A stretch of DNA of 64,000 nucleotides from Amanita rubescens (taxonomy: Eukaryota; Basidiomycota; Agaricomycetes; Agaricales; Amanitaceae). Position numbers and translations under genes: made by a program. The DNA is taken from the NCBI GenBank assembly GCA_015039365.1, contig WION01000163.1:52968-116967 (forward strand). Reading direction: 5' to 3'. The notes under the pieces are model-generated. The model was given only the letters and a program-made list of their open reading frames with translations, was not told the DNA's origin and searched no databases. Numbering within the stretch: position 1 is the stretch's first letter; each line of letters begins with the position of its first letter. Below, piece after piece: positions 46,236 through 57,734 of the stretch.

Positions 46236-47770
46236 ATGATGGATACTAGACGTCCTCCAGCCCTAGGTGCGTGACCATGCCGATGATACCATTCGTCAAG
46301 CTGATGAGGTCAACTGCGCTTCGTCACAGGCAAGCGAAGCGCGTTGCATGCGCATGTTCTACGAGCGCTAATAAAGATTCTATGTAGGGCCCCCGCCCTC
46401 TTATGCATTTGTGAGAAGGGTGTATAGAGCGAGTCTAAGGCCAGTAGTAGCTTCCAGTGAGTTGGTATTCAGAGTTGTTTCAGTGTTGCTGATAAGCGCT
46501 AGCAACGGCCATTGGTGCAATATGGGCCCTAGCTTCGTATGTTTAGTTTAAATCTTGGCTTCCTCGTATCTAACTTTTCTCGTAGAGCTGTATGTCTTCA
46601 ATACCCTCTGCTGGTCTATTCATCCATTGTTTTGTAGATTGGATACTTTAGGAATTACTCTGTGGACAGAACCCGTGAGTGGCATTAAACTTTGCGTCTA
46701 TTTATCCCAACGGCTATTCCAGAAAATGTTCCGAAACTTGTCCTGTACTCTATCGCGCTGGGCGCGATATACATGGGCGTATTTGCAATCGAGGTGGGGA
46801 AGCACCATCTCACAGCTCGCCGATGTGCCCCACTCACATTTTTTGCAGTTATATGGGTTCCTAAGCAGCCTTGCAGTAGGTGTCTATGCCCTGGTCAACG
46901 ATCTCGTTTGTTTATCTCTACACCTAGAACCGGTCATCACTTGTCAAAATCTATGCGTATCTCTCCATCCTATCTGCACTAGCCGTCGCCGCTGCGGGTT
47001 TGCTGGATATCATTGTTCATTTTATGTTGAAGCAGCAGATCATCGGTATATGCTCAGAACTCACGAACGGCGATGAACTTGTATACGTGCGTCGTTGGTT
47101 ATTCGTAACGTAGAGATGGCGGTTGACAAATGACGTAGTATGGATTCTTTGGACCAGTCTACCATACTGTCATCACTCCATCAGAGGCACTGCAGTGTAA
47201 GCCCATATCGTATCTTTATCTTATAGAGATTTGATACCTTGAGACAGACTGTACCGACTCGTGGAACCACGATTCATGGTCCGTCGTTGTCGCTTTCCTA
47301 TTCACAACCTGTACGTTCAGTTAACCGTAAATCGTACCCAACTTACCCTCTACCTAGTCCTCGCCATCGTATTCTCCGCCATCGCCTTTGGATACCTGCA
47401 CCAACTCGTTGATCCAACCAGCCCTATCAACTCGTCGCGTGCACCGTCTAATCAGGTTCGATCAGACGAATACCCACCGCACTACAATCCAGCTTATAGC
47501 ACGACGTACAATGGACCATACGGTGGGCAGGCATATTACGGTGCCCCAAATACCGCTACGGGCACAGGGAGGTACCCACCGCCACCTGGATCACCGCCTG
47601 ATGAGAGGGACGATCCGTTCGTTCCGCCTGAGGATGGCAAACCTCCCAGGTATTCGGGCGGTCCATTGGGATACGATGTAAACGATGATAAGGAGGATCC
47701 GTTTAACTTGAGCGTTCCGGAGAGAGATGTTACCAGTCGGCCTACACCTGGTGGACGAGAAAGATTTTGA
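46236..47770 (+). CDS. Multi-span membrane protein with Pro-rich cytoplasmic tail
   Basis: Starts MMDTRRPPALG at 46236; exons are separated by short introns. Membrane-like segments are PKLVLYSIALGAIYMGVFA, LSILSALAVAAAGLLDIIV, SWSVVVAFLFTT, and LVLAIVFSAIAFGYL. The last exon codes a tail of about 120 residues rich in Pro, Tyr and Asp, with PPHYNP, RYPPPPGSPPDERDDPF and GKPPRYSGG; PPxY-like motifs of this kind can bind WW-domain ubiquitin ligases of the Rsp5 type (inference). The exon layout and four-helix shape resemble the divergent neighbour. Function unknown. Confidence 0.65.
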
Positions 47771-48023
47771 GTGGAATACCTGCTATGCGAGTTGATCTAT
47801 ATCATGCTTCTATCTTTTGCTTCATGTACTGTATTACCATGTACGTCACGAATCTTTTTGAAATCGCATTGGAGTACACTTATTGTTTTGACATACACAT
47901 TAGGAGCGTGCGTTCATAATGGTGTGATTTGGTGCAGTGCGTATGTAGAAATACGTGGTACGTATAGAGGATAAACCCCGCGAAAAATAAAAAAGACAGT
48001 GACAGCGTATGAACCAAACGATT

Positions 48024-48485
48024 CTACTTCCGTGCCGTCGTAGCCTTTTGTTGCTGCTTGATCACCTTCTTGACAATTTTAGCTTCTTCTACGAGGAATG
48101 CACGGAGAATCCTGTGTGCGTAGTTGGAGATGGTGATGAGATAAGTAAACACCAGCCTTACCTCGATTTGACGCAATCGCCACATCTCGAACCACCATAC
48201 GCCCTTTGAACCGTTTTCTGACGCTTCGAGATCCTGGCGTATTGGCGGGGTCTCAGCGCTGGGACCTGGGACACACCAAATCTCCCCTCAGCAACAAAAG
48301 TGGTAGTAGACAAGGAGAAAACGTACGCCTGGCAGACCGATTCCGCAATCACCACATTTGGGTTGGGAAGCGAGCTTCTTGATGTGGTGGTAGACAAGCT
48401 TGCCACCGGGTGTTTTTACAATGCGCCTGCGGTTTGAGGTAGTGTTGTAAGGCTGGCGTTTGCGGAGGGTGACGCGTTGGGCCAT
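48024..48485 (-). CDS. RPL34: 60S ribosomal protein L34 (eL34)
   Basis: Three exons on the minus strand, 48327-48485, 48162-48265 and 48024-48111, give 116 residues. Conserved blocks are MAQRVTLRKRQPYNTTSN, VKTPGGKLVYHHIKK, a CGDC zinc-knuckle-like pair (CGDCGIGL and RCGDCVKSR), LRPRQYARISKRQKTVQRAY and LVEEAKIVKKVIKQ. It is a large-subunit structural protein. Confidence 0.96.
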
Positions 48486-49249
48486 TTGACTTTTGTACCA
48501 GTGTTAGTGGGAGGATTTTTTTTGCCATGGGATTTGGCAAGAACTCACGTAGAGTTACAGTCTAACAGTACCGTGAGTGTTACAAGATAGTATATGGAGT
48601 ACGGGTACTCTTACCTTGTTCTTCTTGACGATGTCGACGCCGGTGTGCGCGGGTGACTTGCCAGGCGGAGTGTGGCTGATCAGAACTGGGCAGGACTTCG
48701 GCTTTGTCCGTAGGTCATGTGATGTTAGAGTTCCTAAATTAGAACCGATAATGTTGCTCCGAGTCGAAGTCCTTACTATTAGTCAACCCTGCACATCCGT
48801 GTTCTTCTCCCGAATGGCAGTGAAGCCCGAGTCTGTCCTTGTCTTACGCCGCTTGGATTTCTCCATGGTGAAGCGACACGCGATCTCACACTCAGCGGAG
48901 ACATTTCATCTCGGCTCATGTATCTATCTCAATGTTTATGAAACATGTAACGAATCGCCTGCTCTGAAGTTCGATTCTCACCACCCTAACAGTTGTTTCA
49001 TCTCATTAGGATATCCTTGAGTAAGCACATATCCGAAATCACGGCCCTGGCTGACTCTTTGGCTTCGCCGCGGCCTTGGGGATATTTACAATGTCAGTGA
49101 ACTTAAGATAGTATCATCAGCTAACCTTCCACGCCGCCGGTCCATGTGGCAACGTTATCTTTCGTTGAACTTGACGTCGCGACAATTCCATAACTTCATG
49201 GGGTAGGAAGGACTAGGTCCAAAGGGTCCAGTTTGCCTTGAGTCCACTA
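48486..49249. other. Intergenic upstream of eL34 and OMT copy H
   Basis: It contains a minus-strand coding-like stretch (about 48615-48866, see findings) of unknown status. Nothing else recognised. Confidence 0.4.
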
Positions 49250-51147
49250 ATGAACATGTTCCAACAGGTCCGTCAGTTACTCGATCTTATCACGAAATCA
49301 GTCGATACTCTCGAGCAAGTATGCACCGAAAGCAAGGTGGAGATTCCAAGCCTCGACGAGCCTTTCAAACCTATTCATATAGCGTTTTGGGTTAATCCAG
49401 TTGTGGCAGAGGCCGCAGCTATTATCACCGCCGCTACATCACATCTGGGTGCTATCGTATCGCCACCTCAGGCTACTCTAGACCAAGTCTCTGGTGGAGT
49501 AAGTCCTGTCGGCTTACGCGACATTGAAATTGCTAAAAAGCAATTAAGCATTTGAGATCAGCTGCCCTCCGCATGTGCCTGGAGGGGAACATAACGGAAA
49601 TCCTTCGTGAGGCAGGTCCAGAAGTTGGTACTCGATAATACAGTCTTTGTATCCCTCGCTCAACCTATCCTACAGGGACTGCACGTCGACCATATCGCTG
49701 GTCAGAATGGATTAGGATGCCCAAAAGCTCGGTAAGAAATAGCTCTTTATCTGTGTACAATCTATCCAAATAGGACATGTCCCACAAGCACGCTGCCTGA
49801 GAATGATGGCTACACATCATATTTATCGCGAGGTGAAGCCGGATGTCTTCACAAACAACCGAGTTTCGAGTTTGCTCGACACTTTGAAACCGAGCGCCGA
49901 AATTATTGTAGAGTATGTCTCATGATCAATTCGACCAGGTCGTTCTGATACCGCCTAAAGCCCATTTCACAAATACGACGATACATTTGGGCCTCCTGCC
50001 TCACTAGGCCATGAGTAGGTTGTCGTCTGGAAATCGATAGAGATGGTTTATTGTTTAATTGTTTAAATCCCAGGCTCGACGAAGTGTTTAAAGCTTCTGC
50101 ATGTCTTTGGGAGACGGCTAGCGATCCAAAGATGGCCAAATCTGGTGAACCCAACGGAAGCTGCTTTCTGTAAGGCAGTCAGCAATGGAAGGTCATATTG
50201 GGATTTCATTGGACAACCTGAGAATGCTTTCAAACAGCGCAGATTTGACATTGGTATGCGGGGCACTCAATCGTTCGTTGCTGCCGCGTCGATCATAGCT
50301 GGTGACTATTATACATAACGACTTTGCCTGTGCCAGGGCTTACAGATAAATAGGGTATGACTGGAAATCGCTTCCCGCTAACGCGCTGGTAGTTGATGTC
50401 GGCGGTGGCGTCGGAACTGCAACTCTGTCTCGCGAAAGAATTTTTTCATCTGAAGTTTGTTATTCAAGATCGCCCGGCTGTTGTTGACGCCGGCGTTGAG
50501 GTGCGTTTGCGATCCCAAGTAAGCCAGTTGTGACCTACCTCGTTATAGATTTGGAAGAAAGAACTCCCTGGCGCACTGTCGTCTGGCCGAGTCCAGTTCC
50601 AAGGTACATACCAGGAACTACTATGTTGGTCATCATCTAACGCGAGACATAGTGCACGATTTCTTTGATTCCCAACCACAGACGGACGCCTCTATCTTCT
50701 TCGTAAAGAACGTGTTGCATGACTGGTCGGATAAATATAGCTCGAAGATCTTGAAGCGGCTGAGGGACGCGGCCACTTCAAACACGAAACTTGTGGTTCT
50801 TGAGACTATCTTACCCTATGCATGCCACGAAACCGAGGATAGTGGTGATGGTATCAGCAGCGCTGTGCCTGTCAAAGCACCGATTCCTCTACTTGCGAAT
50901 TGGGGCGCGGTGAACGATCTTGCCTATGGCATCGATATAAGCGTACGTTTTTCCCCCTTGGTGTCCCTGTAAGAGACTAATCAGGATATGGATACGACAA
51001 ATGCTGGCTCTTTTGAACGGACAAGAACGGACAATCCGACAATTTGATCAGCTTTTCAAGGGTGCCGGATGGAAGATCACGGCGCTGTGTCGGCAACGTG
51101 GTGTCAACGTCGCGCTCCTTTCCTCCGTCGAAGCTGTCCCTATTTGA
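49250..51147 (+). pseudogene. O-methyltransferase copy H, inverted and frameshifted
   Basis: This is the only OMT copy on the plus strand, about 23 kb beyond the tandem array. It runs from MNMFQQVRQLLDLITKSV (49250) to EAVPI with stop at 51147, and has the exon order of the others, including ATHHIYREVKPDVFTNN, YDWKSLPANALVVDVGGGVG and VLHDWSDKYSSKIL. At least three frame breaks are visible: an extra base in exon 3 near 49714, an extra base in exon 6 near 50152 (after SGEP), and a two-base loss in exon 7 near 50430 (just after the SAM motif). Its linker IPSLDEPFKPIHIAFW groups it with copies E, F and G. It is a pseudogene derived from that subgroup. Confidence 0.85.
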
Positions 51148-51452
51148 TTGCAATTGGAGCCTGAGGCAGTATGTGAAACCAAGCGAATGGGCCCTTTTTT
51201 TCTATCGTAGCCCCTTCTGTCTCGGAAAGGTTCGGTATACAGTTCCGACTATAGAGTAGTAAGATCCGTAGAAGTCCTTGTGACCAAAAAAATTGCTCGA
51301 AAATATGCGCATCCATCTCCGAGTCTATCACATGAACTGTACAGGCCGACCTCTATTCGAGATTTCTAATGTACCCCAAAAATTATTCCTGATACGGAGG
51401 TCCACAACGCCCACTGGACTATTCCGAGTCCTAGTCACGCGCGTCACACTGG
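51148..51452. other. Intergenic between OMT copy H and PIG-F
   Basis: Nothing recognised apart from the expected PIG-F promoter position. Confidence 0.5.
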
Positions 51453-52480
51453 ATGGCATTGGCAAGCAGCAGCGATGACGAACTGCCATTCTCACAGTAC
51501 ACGTCCGCCACCGCGGTGCACACGACACTCCTCGCATTCGTCGCACTATTTTTACCGAGAACCGCGATTCTATGGGAACCAACTAAACAAACCTCAACGG
51601 ACAAACCTCAACATGAGTTTCTGGACGCGTTGACGGCTAGCCCGGTTTCGACCGTCGCGTGGATGTGTCTAGGCGTCGCGGTTATTCAGGTGTGGTGGGG
51701 TGGCTGGGTGAGAAAGTGGTACATCGCGAGTGTATTGCAGAGCAACGATAGCACTAGTGACAGCGCTAGTGAGCGAGAAGGAGACCAGCGAATGAGAAGA
51801 GTCAAGTTGCAGCAACAGAGGTTCAAGGTGATTTCCTTTCTGTGGATGAAATGAGAGTACTGAAGCTGAAAGTTTAGCGTTTGAAAGCGGCGTGTCTGGC
51901 GACGTTGGCCGCGTCCGTAGCGTTTCATGTTGTCCTCGTCATTCTCGGCGCTCCTCTGACAAACTGCTCAACCCCGTTTCTCACCGGGCCACACTGTCCT
52001 TCTGACAACCTGCATGTCAGGACGTACCTCCTCGCGCTGCTTCTCTCCCTGCTCACAGTGCCCGCTGCCGCATATACCATCGGAATTCCGGGATTTGTGA
52101 AAGGCGACGCTCAGACAATGGTGCTCAAATTTTTATGGATAAGGCTCTTTGGGGAACTATCGTAAGTTGCTTCTTATTCTTTTCTCTCTTAGCCTCACGA
52201 GACTGGCAGAACCCGCAACTCGCTCGAACGTATGTTAGTGTACCCAGCGATCGGCACACTGGTGGGGAGCTGGGTTGGCGCAATACCGATTGCCCTGGAC
52301 TGGGATAGGCCATGGCAAGCGTGGCCTTTGACGCCTGCTTACGGTGCGGTGGTTGGGTACATCGTGGCGACTTTAGCGGCGTTTACGGCTACTGCTATCA
52401 ACTTATTGGCGAACGCTCATATAAGCGCGCAAGCTGTTCCCGAGGCGAAGCGGTCAAAGAAGAAATTGAAATCTACTTGA
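51453..52480 (+). CDS. GPI11: GPI-anchor biosynthesis protein PIG-F (Gpi11)
   Basis: Three exons, 51453-51827, 51878-52161 and 52210-52480, give 309 residues. The protein is mostly hydrophobic helices with a charged loop in the middle ([17 protein letters not shown]). The diagnostic C-terminal block is [39 protein letters not shown], and [16 protein letters not shown]/Gpi11 works in the ER membrane with PIG-O and PIG-G, stabilising the transferases that add ethanolamine phosphate to the GPI mannoses. The last residues are Lys-rich ([10 protein letters not shown]), consistent with an ER-retrieval-like tail. It converges on the phosphatase gene 40 bp away. Confidence 0.93.
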
Positions 52481-52520
52481 TTTTTTATTTCTATCTCATG
52501 GATTGGAGTTTATTGGACTT

Positions 52521-53624
52521 CTATGCTCCTCCCTTCAGAGTACGAAGGTCGCCCAGCGACTGTATCACGTAGTCGGGTATGATTTTCGAGGCGTTTGGCC
52601 CCGAGATATCAGCCTCAGTGGCTATACCTATGCAGACAATAAATAACCTTAAGAGAGTATACATCAGCCTACCCACCGGTTAAAACAAGTAAAGTGGACA
52701 ATCCGCCTTGCTGGCCGAAAAGGATGTCAGTATTCAACCTATCTCCAACCATAATCGTCCGCTTAGGGTCATAATCGATTCTGTCAACGATATTAGAATA
52801 CCATCGAGACGAGGATAACAACACCTGCTTGGTTTTGATACAATCCAGCATAATAGTAGACGGTTTACCAGCGCATACCGGCTCCCTCCCAGATGCGAAC
52901 CTCAACGGAGCACTTATAGCCCCCGCACCAGGTAATAATCCGTGCTCACTTGGGAATGTACTATCTTCATTCGTCGCGACAAATGCACATCCTTTCAGCA
53001 GGTACTGCAGCGCTTTCGAGAGCTTTGTATAATTTACATTTTTGTCCAATCCGCACACGACGGCGCCCACGTCCGGGTCTGGCACAAAATCAACCAGCGA
53101 AAATGGGCCAATGACGTTGTCCTTTGGATCAGTGCCCCCAATGAAGCTGATACCTTCTTCCACAAGTTCTTCCTCGAGGCCGTGCGTCCCTATGACGTAG
53201 ACCTTTTGCGATTTGGGGAGTCGCAGGACGGAAGAAATGTATAAAGCTGCGGCGTAGGCTGACCCATAGATCTCGTCCTGGATTGCGATCGTGATGATTT
53301 GCCTTGGTATTCCCACAGACGATGAGTACTCACAACATGAACGGGTATCCCTAGTTTGTCGAATGTTTCCTTGTACGTTTTCCGAGATTTGGTAGCATTG
53401 TTAGTGACGAAAATGATCTTCTTTTCTTCCGATATCACAAACGGAAATTAGGATCGATAAAAAGTGAATGAGCTGTGTGACGTACTACGCTCGCGTAGAA
53501 ACTCCAAGGTATCAATGACGCCGTCAATGATATGATCTCCCCGCCATATGACACCGTCGCAGTCGAACAACCATGTGTCGTACTTGTCAACGAGAGCGGC
53601 GTACTCGTGGGGACGTATAAACAT
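52521..53624 (-). CDS. PHO13: p-Nitrophenylphosphatase / phosphoglycolate phosphatase (PHO13-type HAD hydrolase)
   Basis: Four exons on the minus strand, 53489-53624, 53334-53425, 52677-53277 and 52521-52627, give 311 residues. HAD motifs are in order: motif I WLFDCDGVIWRG (catalytic Asp pair, in the DCDG variant seen in PHO13 enzymes), motif II IIFVTNNATKSR, the C2-cap region with VVCGLDKNVNYTKL, motif III at AGKPS, and motif IV TIMVGDRLNTDILFG. The C-terminus ends IPDYVIQSLGDLRTLKGGA. Such enzymes remove toxic side products of glycolysis (2-phospholactate, 4-phosphoerythronate) and phosphoglycolate. The start at 53624 (MFIRPHEYAAL) is the first ATG before motif I. Confidence 0.94.
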
Positions 53625-56600
53625 AGTTGGCAAGCACAAACTCCGGTTGCCGCCGTGTGAGCCCGGCCTAGATCTCGCCCAGTCACCCTAGTGCTAAATC
53701 GCGACACGGAGTACTGGGTACACCCCTATCTCCATTGGCCCTACTCATAATAATGACATCTCCGTTTAGAGTGCGCTTCCTCGAGCCCCGACTAGTCGTT
53801 GTGCACGACAGCAGCGCACAGCCTTATCGGAGTCTCGAGTTCGACATTTTTAGTTTAAGTGTCCCCGGGTCATCATCATTGCGCTGCTCCGCTCACCACC
53901 GTATTTGACAGGGATGATGCAGATGCACGGCGCCCTGCCAGGCTCTGGTATAATTAATCTAAGCGACGGAGCGCCGGGCACATATGCTCACTTCGCTGGA
54001 TAACCAGTGATCGCCCTTCTTAGGACCACAGGGCAAGCAACCAATTCATTTTGCAATCTAATATGTAAAATAAACCAGGTCTGCCTCCGCACGGTCTTTG
54101 TGTACTAGACCATCCTAGGCCACCTTTCCGCACAGAAAAAACCATATCAGAAGGGCAACTCGACCTTGGCTATATTCATGCACATTTAAATGAATTTTAT
54201 CCGCATTCATCCATGTCTTTATCGCAGAACTGGACGGACCTTCAATATCCGCTCAATAATAATGAAATGAAATCGATAGGTTTTAATATATGATATCCCA
54301 TTCTATGCCAAGTGGGCAGTGGTGGCAACAACGAACTAATCCCGTTGGTGATTATCCAATGCTGTCCGCGAATGGCTAAGTCGTTGATCCGGTGACAGTT
54401 AGTCGCACGTTGAATGTACAAGTCTCCGTGCGGAATGGGAAAGTCGGATCTGCGGCCGTGGCTCAACACGCATCATCATCGTCATAGACTCTATTGGTGA
54501 TTTCAAAAAAACATGTGCTGCGTCCAAGGTGGACGGTCGATTGTCATCATTTCCGATTATACATGTGTTGTGATAGAAAATTTTACTCTCGGTGATTGCC
54601 CGGTGTACCCCAGTTCAACAATAAAGTTACTGATATCATGCCCAGGCCGTTGCTTAAGCTTCTATATGTTTAGACGGTAAGGCGGAACGACGTCCTAACC
54701 GCACTTTCATGTCCCAAGGCGCAGATTAACAGGAATTGACTTTGCCCATAGATTCGGGACGAACTTTACTTCTACATTAGGACGCCGGGAGGCTATACAT
54801 GCTTCCTAGCACCGTCTCCATGCGACTTTGACAAGTAGCCAGACACTGCTCGGGAGGTCAAAAATTAAATCGCCATTTAACAATGCGCGCGAATAGAACA
54901 ATCATATTCATTATCATAACAAGGTTTTTCCGTAGCCTCGCTCTATCCATGTGACCATCATGTTTATTTAACAAAAAGGCATTCAGTTGTTATTGTCAAC
55001 GTGGTTTCCTGTCACGTCGGGAAATGTTTGGAAAGCGATAGCGTCTTTCAATTCATTCCACTTCTATTCAAACCGACTCCCCCCTGAAGGGAGGGGGGAT
55101 CCAATTCACAGATCATCTCTGGAATTTGATATCTCCAAATTTACTAAATCTACTACTCGTCGAACGCTATCAGACAATGGTGATGGGCGGGCAGTCCCTG
55201 CCGCGTGTTTGCCTCTGCCCTCTGGCTCCACGTTCGTCTCAGCGGATGGGAGATACTTTGAGATATACTGTGACCGCATCGTGGTAATAATACTGGTGCA
55301 CCTGCTTCTCGGCTAATTGCGATCATAGACGCGTCGCAAAATTTCCGTAATCCCGTCCGTGTTTTGCTGACAACAGGATACGAGGCGACTCAAAACTCTT
55401 TTTTGTCCGTGTCTACCAACCCTTCCCACCCGAAACGTTGGTCATAGCGATCTGTAGCTTCGGACGTTATGCCGGCTTTATCCAGGGTAAGTCCCCTTGT
55501 CATCAACGCCAACAGAAAGCGCTGTCGGCATCATCGGCAGCAGCCCTTTTCGCACCAGCAGACATGGACCTGCGTTGGCCCTTTTCCTCTCTGCACTGTA
55601 TCTACATTCGTGGGTGCACGTGCGGACAATTCTATACATTAGGAAAGGGCAGCTTTGGTATAGTTATTATTCTTAAATTCTATTCCGACAGATCAACGGC
55701 TACTCCAAACAGAGAAAAATGAATAAAAATTTCCGAGGGGATGGCGCGTGGAGAGAAGCAAGAGAGAATTCCAAAAAAGGGCATGTCCCCGCATAGACAA
55801 CGCTTGTCATATTCCGTCGCCGCCGCGTGGCGCGTTGGTCGCTTTGGCGTGTTACATGTACCGTCCGAACGTCTGTCGTGCTACCCTGACTGTGTCGCTT
55901 CTGTGCAACAGCTTTTGGAAGCCCGATATCTCACCATTGTCAATGCTCTTTGGTCCGTGATGTCGAGAGAAAAAAAGATGGACCAGAGGTTTGCGGCTTC
56001 CAAATCTTGCTAATACGGGACTCGGTCACATACGGGATGCTCGGAATTTTTGTTATCACTTTTCGACGAGTCATACGGGTTGTGCGCCACAGACGTACAT
56101 ATCAAAGTTATCGCTAGATAATGTTGCGAAAACTCGGATGTCGGCCCAAATCTTGTACATTGAATGTTTCTTGACAAGCAAAAGGGGTTGAGTACCTCTA
56201 ATGTTTTTCCGATCCGCACCGGGAATACCATTTCAAGTTCGAAATTCATACCGCGTTTGTATGTGGGTCCAATTCTATGCGCCACACCGCGTTGGTTCAT
56301 ATGTTTCACCAGAAGCTCGCTGTTCATATTCTTTTGAGAAAAAACGTGAAATCGGTGAAGGAGATATACCCTCTAAGGAGTTCTTTTGACTAAAATGCAA
56401 TCACAATAATGCCCTAGTGCCTGCTGTTCAACATCATTTCTCCCATGAAGATAGGCATAGAACGCAGCGGTGTTCCGAAAGTCAGTGCGTTCACCTAAAC
56501 TAGACAGTATCATGATCGGCACTCACTCAACGAGAGCGTTCCTTATCCTTTCACCTTTGCTTGAACGCCAACTCGTACGACTTGCGTTATCTGTCAAGGA

Positions 56601-57734
56601 TGTGTATTCATCGTGAGGATCGGCTGGGAAAAATGAATATTTTCAGCGAGCGTTCCGCCGTGATGATAGGCGGGTGTCGATGTTCTAGGTCGATCAACCG
56701 TAGCTGCTAAGATCCTGCACCCTGTACCAGGGCGTAGGATCCTTGTTTCGGTTCTTCCATACCAAGTATGCGGGGGATCAAGGCAGATCGCCCGTTTCGC
56801 GATTAATGTCGTGGTTGTTACCAAACACAATAGAGTATAGTCCTTCTTTCCATCGATCATTCTGATATGGTGGTAGGTATCAGCCAAGGATCCGGTGAAA
56901 TCGACACTGTCAATAGCCGCCGAGTCGGGACGTCGAATTGTGACGGGACGCATCAGAAGCGGAGGGCGCGCCGAAATTGTCTTGAAACATGCCTTCTACC
57001 CAGGAGGCGGCGTTTTTGCGGAGTGCCAACATGATTGTCAACAATGGAGTTCTCGGGTTAACCCGACTGCGCTCGTATTATTAGCTAGTATCCACATGCC
57101 AATTGAAATGCACAACATATTTGGAGGGATGTAAATAATGAGGTGCGGCTGTGATTAAGACAACGCCGGGGAAAGGCGTGTTGAAGGGCAAAATAAAGTT
57201 CCCCAGATTGGTGCATCCAGAACGGCCGGAAGTCGGACAAGGACTTGCGCTGGAGGTTGAAGTTAGAGCTATTTTGGCGTCGCCACGCTTCTCACCGCGC
57301 AGCTAACGCATATGGCCACAGGAAAAACTGTCTAGCGGTATGCTAAAACCGAGAACTTGAAATAATCTGGCGGGACCTTGATACCCATGTCCAAGACACA
57401 TATCCGCTCAAGGAGGGAAATAGCGGTGATGGCGTTAATAAAAGAGGACTTTAAGTGACGTTTACGTTGCCAAGATCCAAGATCGCTAGTGCAAGGACGA
57501 TCTCGCAGAGTCTCCGATATTGTTTACTACGAAGCTTTAGAAGTGCCCTTTGAATCCCACGCTCTGCATTCAAGCTTCCCATCCAGAAGTCGTGCAAGTG
57601 AAAAGTTGGATATCAAGATATTTATGTAGTAAGGCAGCCTTGTACAACTAAAAAGGATATATATGTGCGGGTATAATCTATGCAAGAAACGGCCAACTGA
57701 GAACAAGGGGAGAGAGCATTAAGAATAAGCATTA
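53625..57734. other. Gene-poor region of about 4.1 kb
   Basis: No supported gene. Open frames of 60-119 codons are present on both strands (for example plus 54987-55316 and minus 56594-56953) but lack motifs, and no chain of short introns links them. No terminal repeats or transposase-like motifs were seen. It may hold decayed repeats. Confidence 0.45.

Noticed and set aside
46903..46924. A 22-nt intron in the plus-strand membrane-protein gene
   Set aside because: Too short for a spliceosomal intron; an upstream GTAGGT donor gives a normal 54-nt intron that keeps the frame (SSLA joined to NRSSLVK).
55630..55690. Peptide resembling a kinase glycine loop (LGKGSFGIV) on the plus strand
   Set aside because: No invariant lysine, catalytic loop or DFG follows in any frame, and no chain of introns supports a kinase. 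Chance similarity.
53625..57734. A transposable element filling the gene desert
   Set aside because: No terminal repeats, reverse transcriptase, integrase or transposase motifs were found on either strand.
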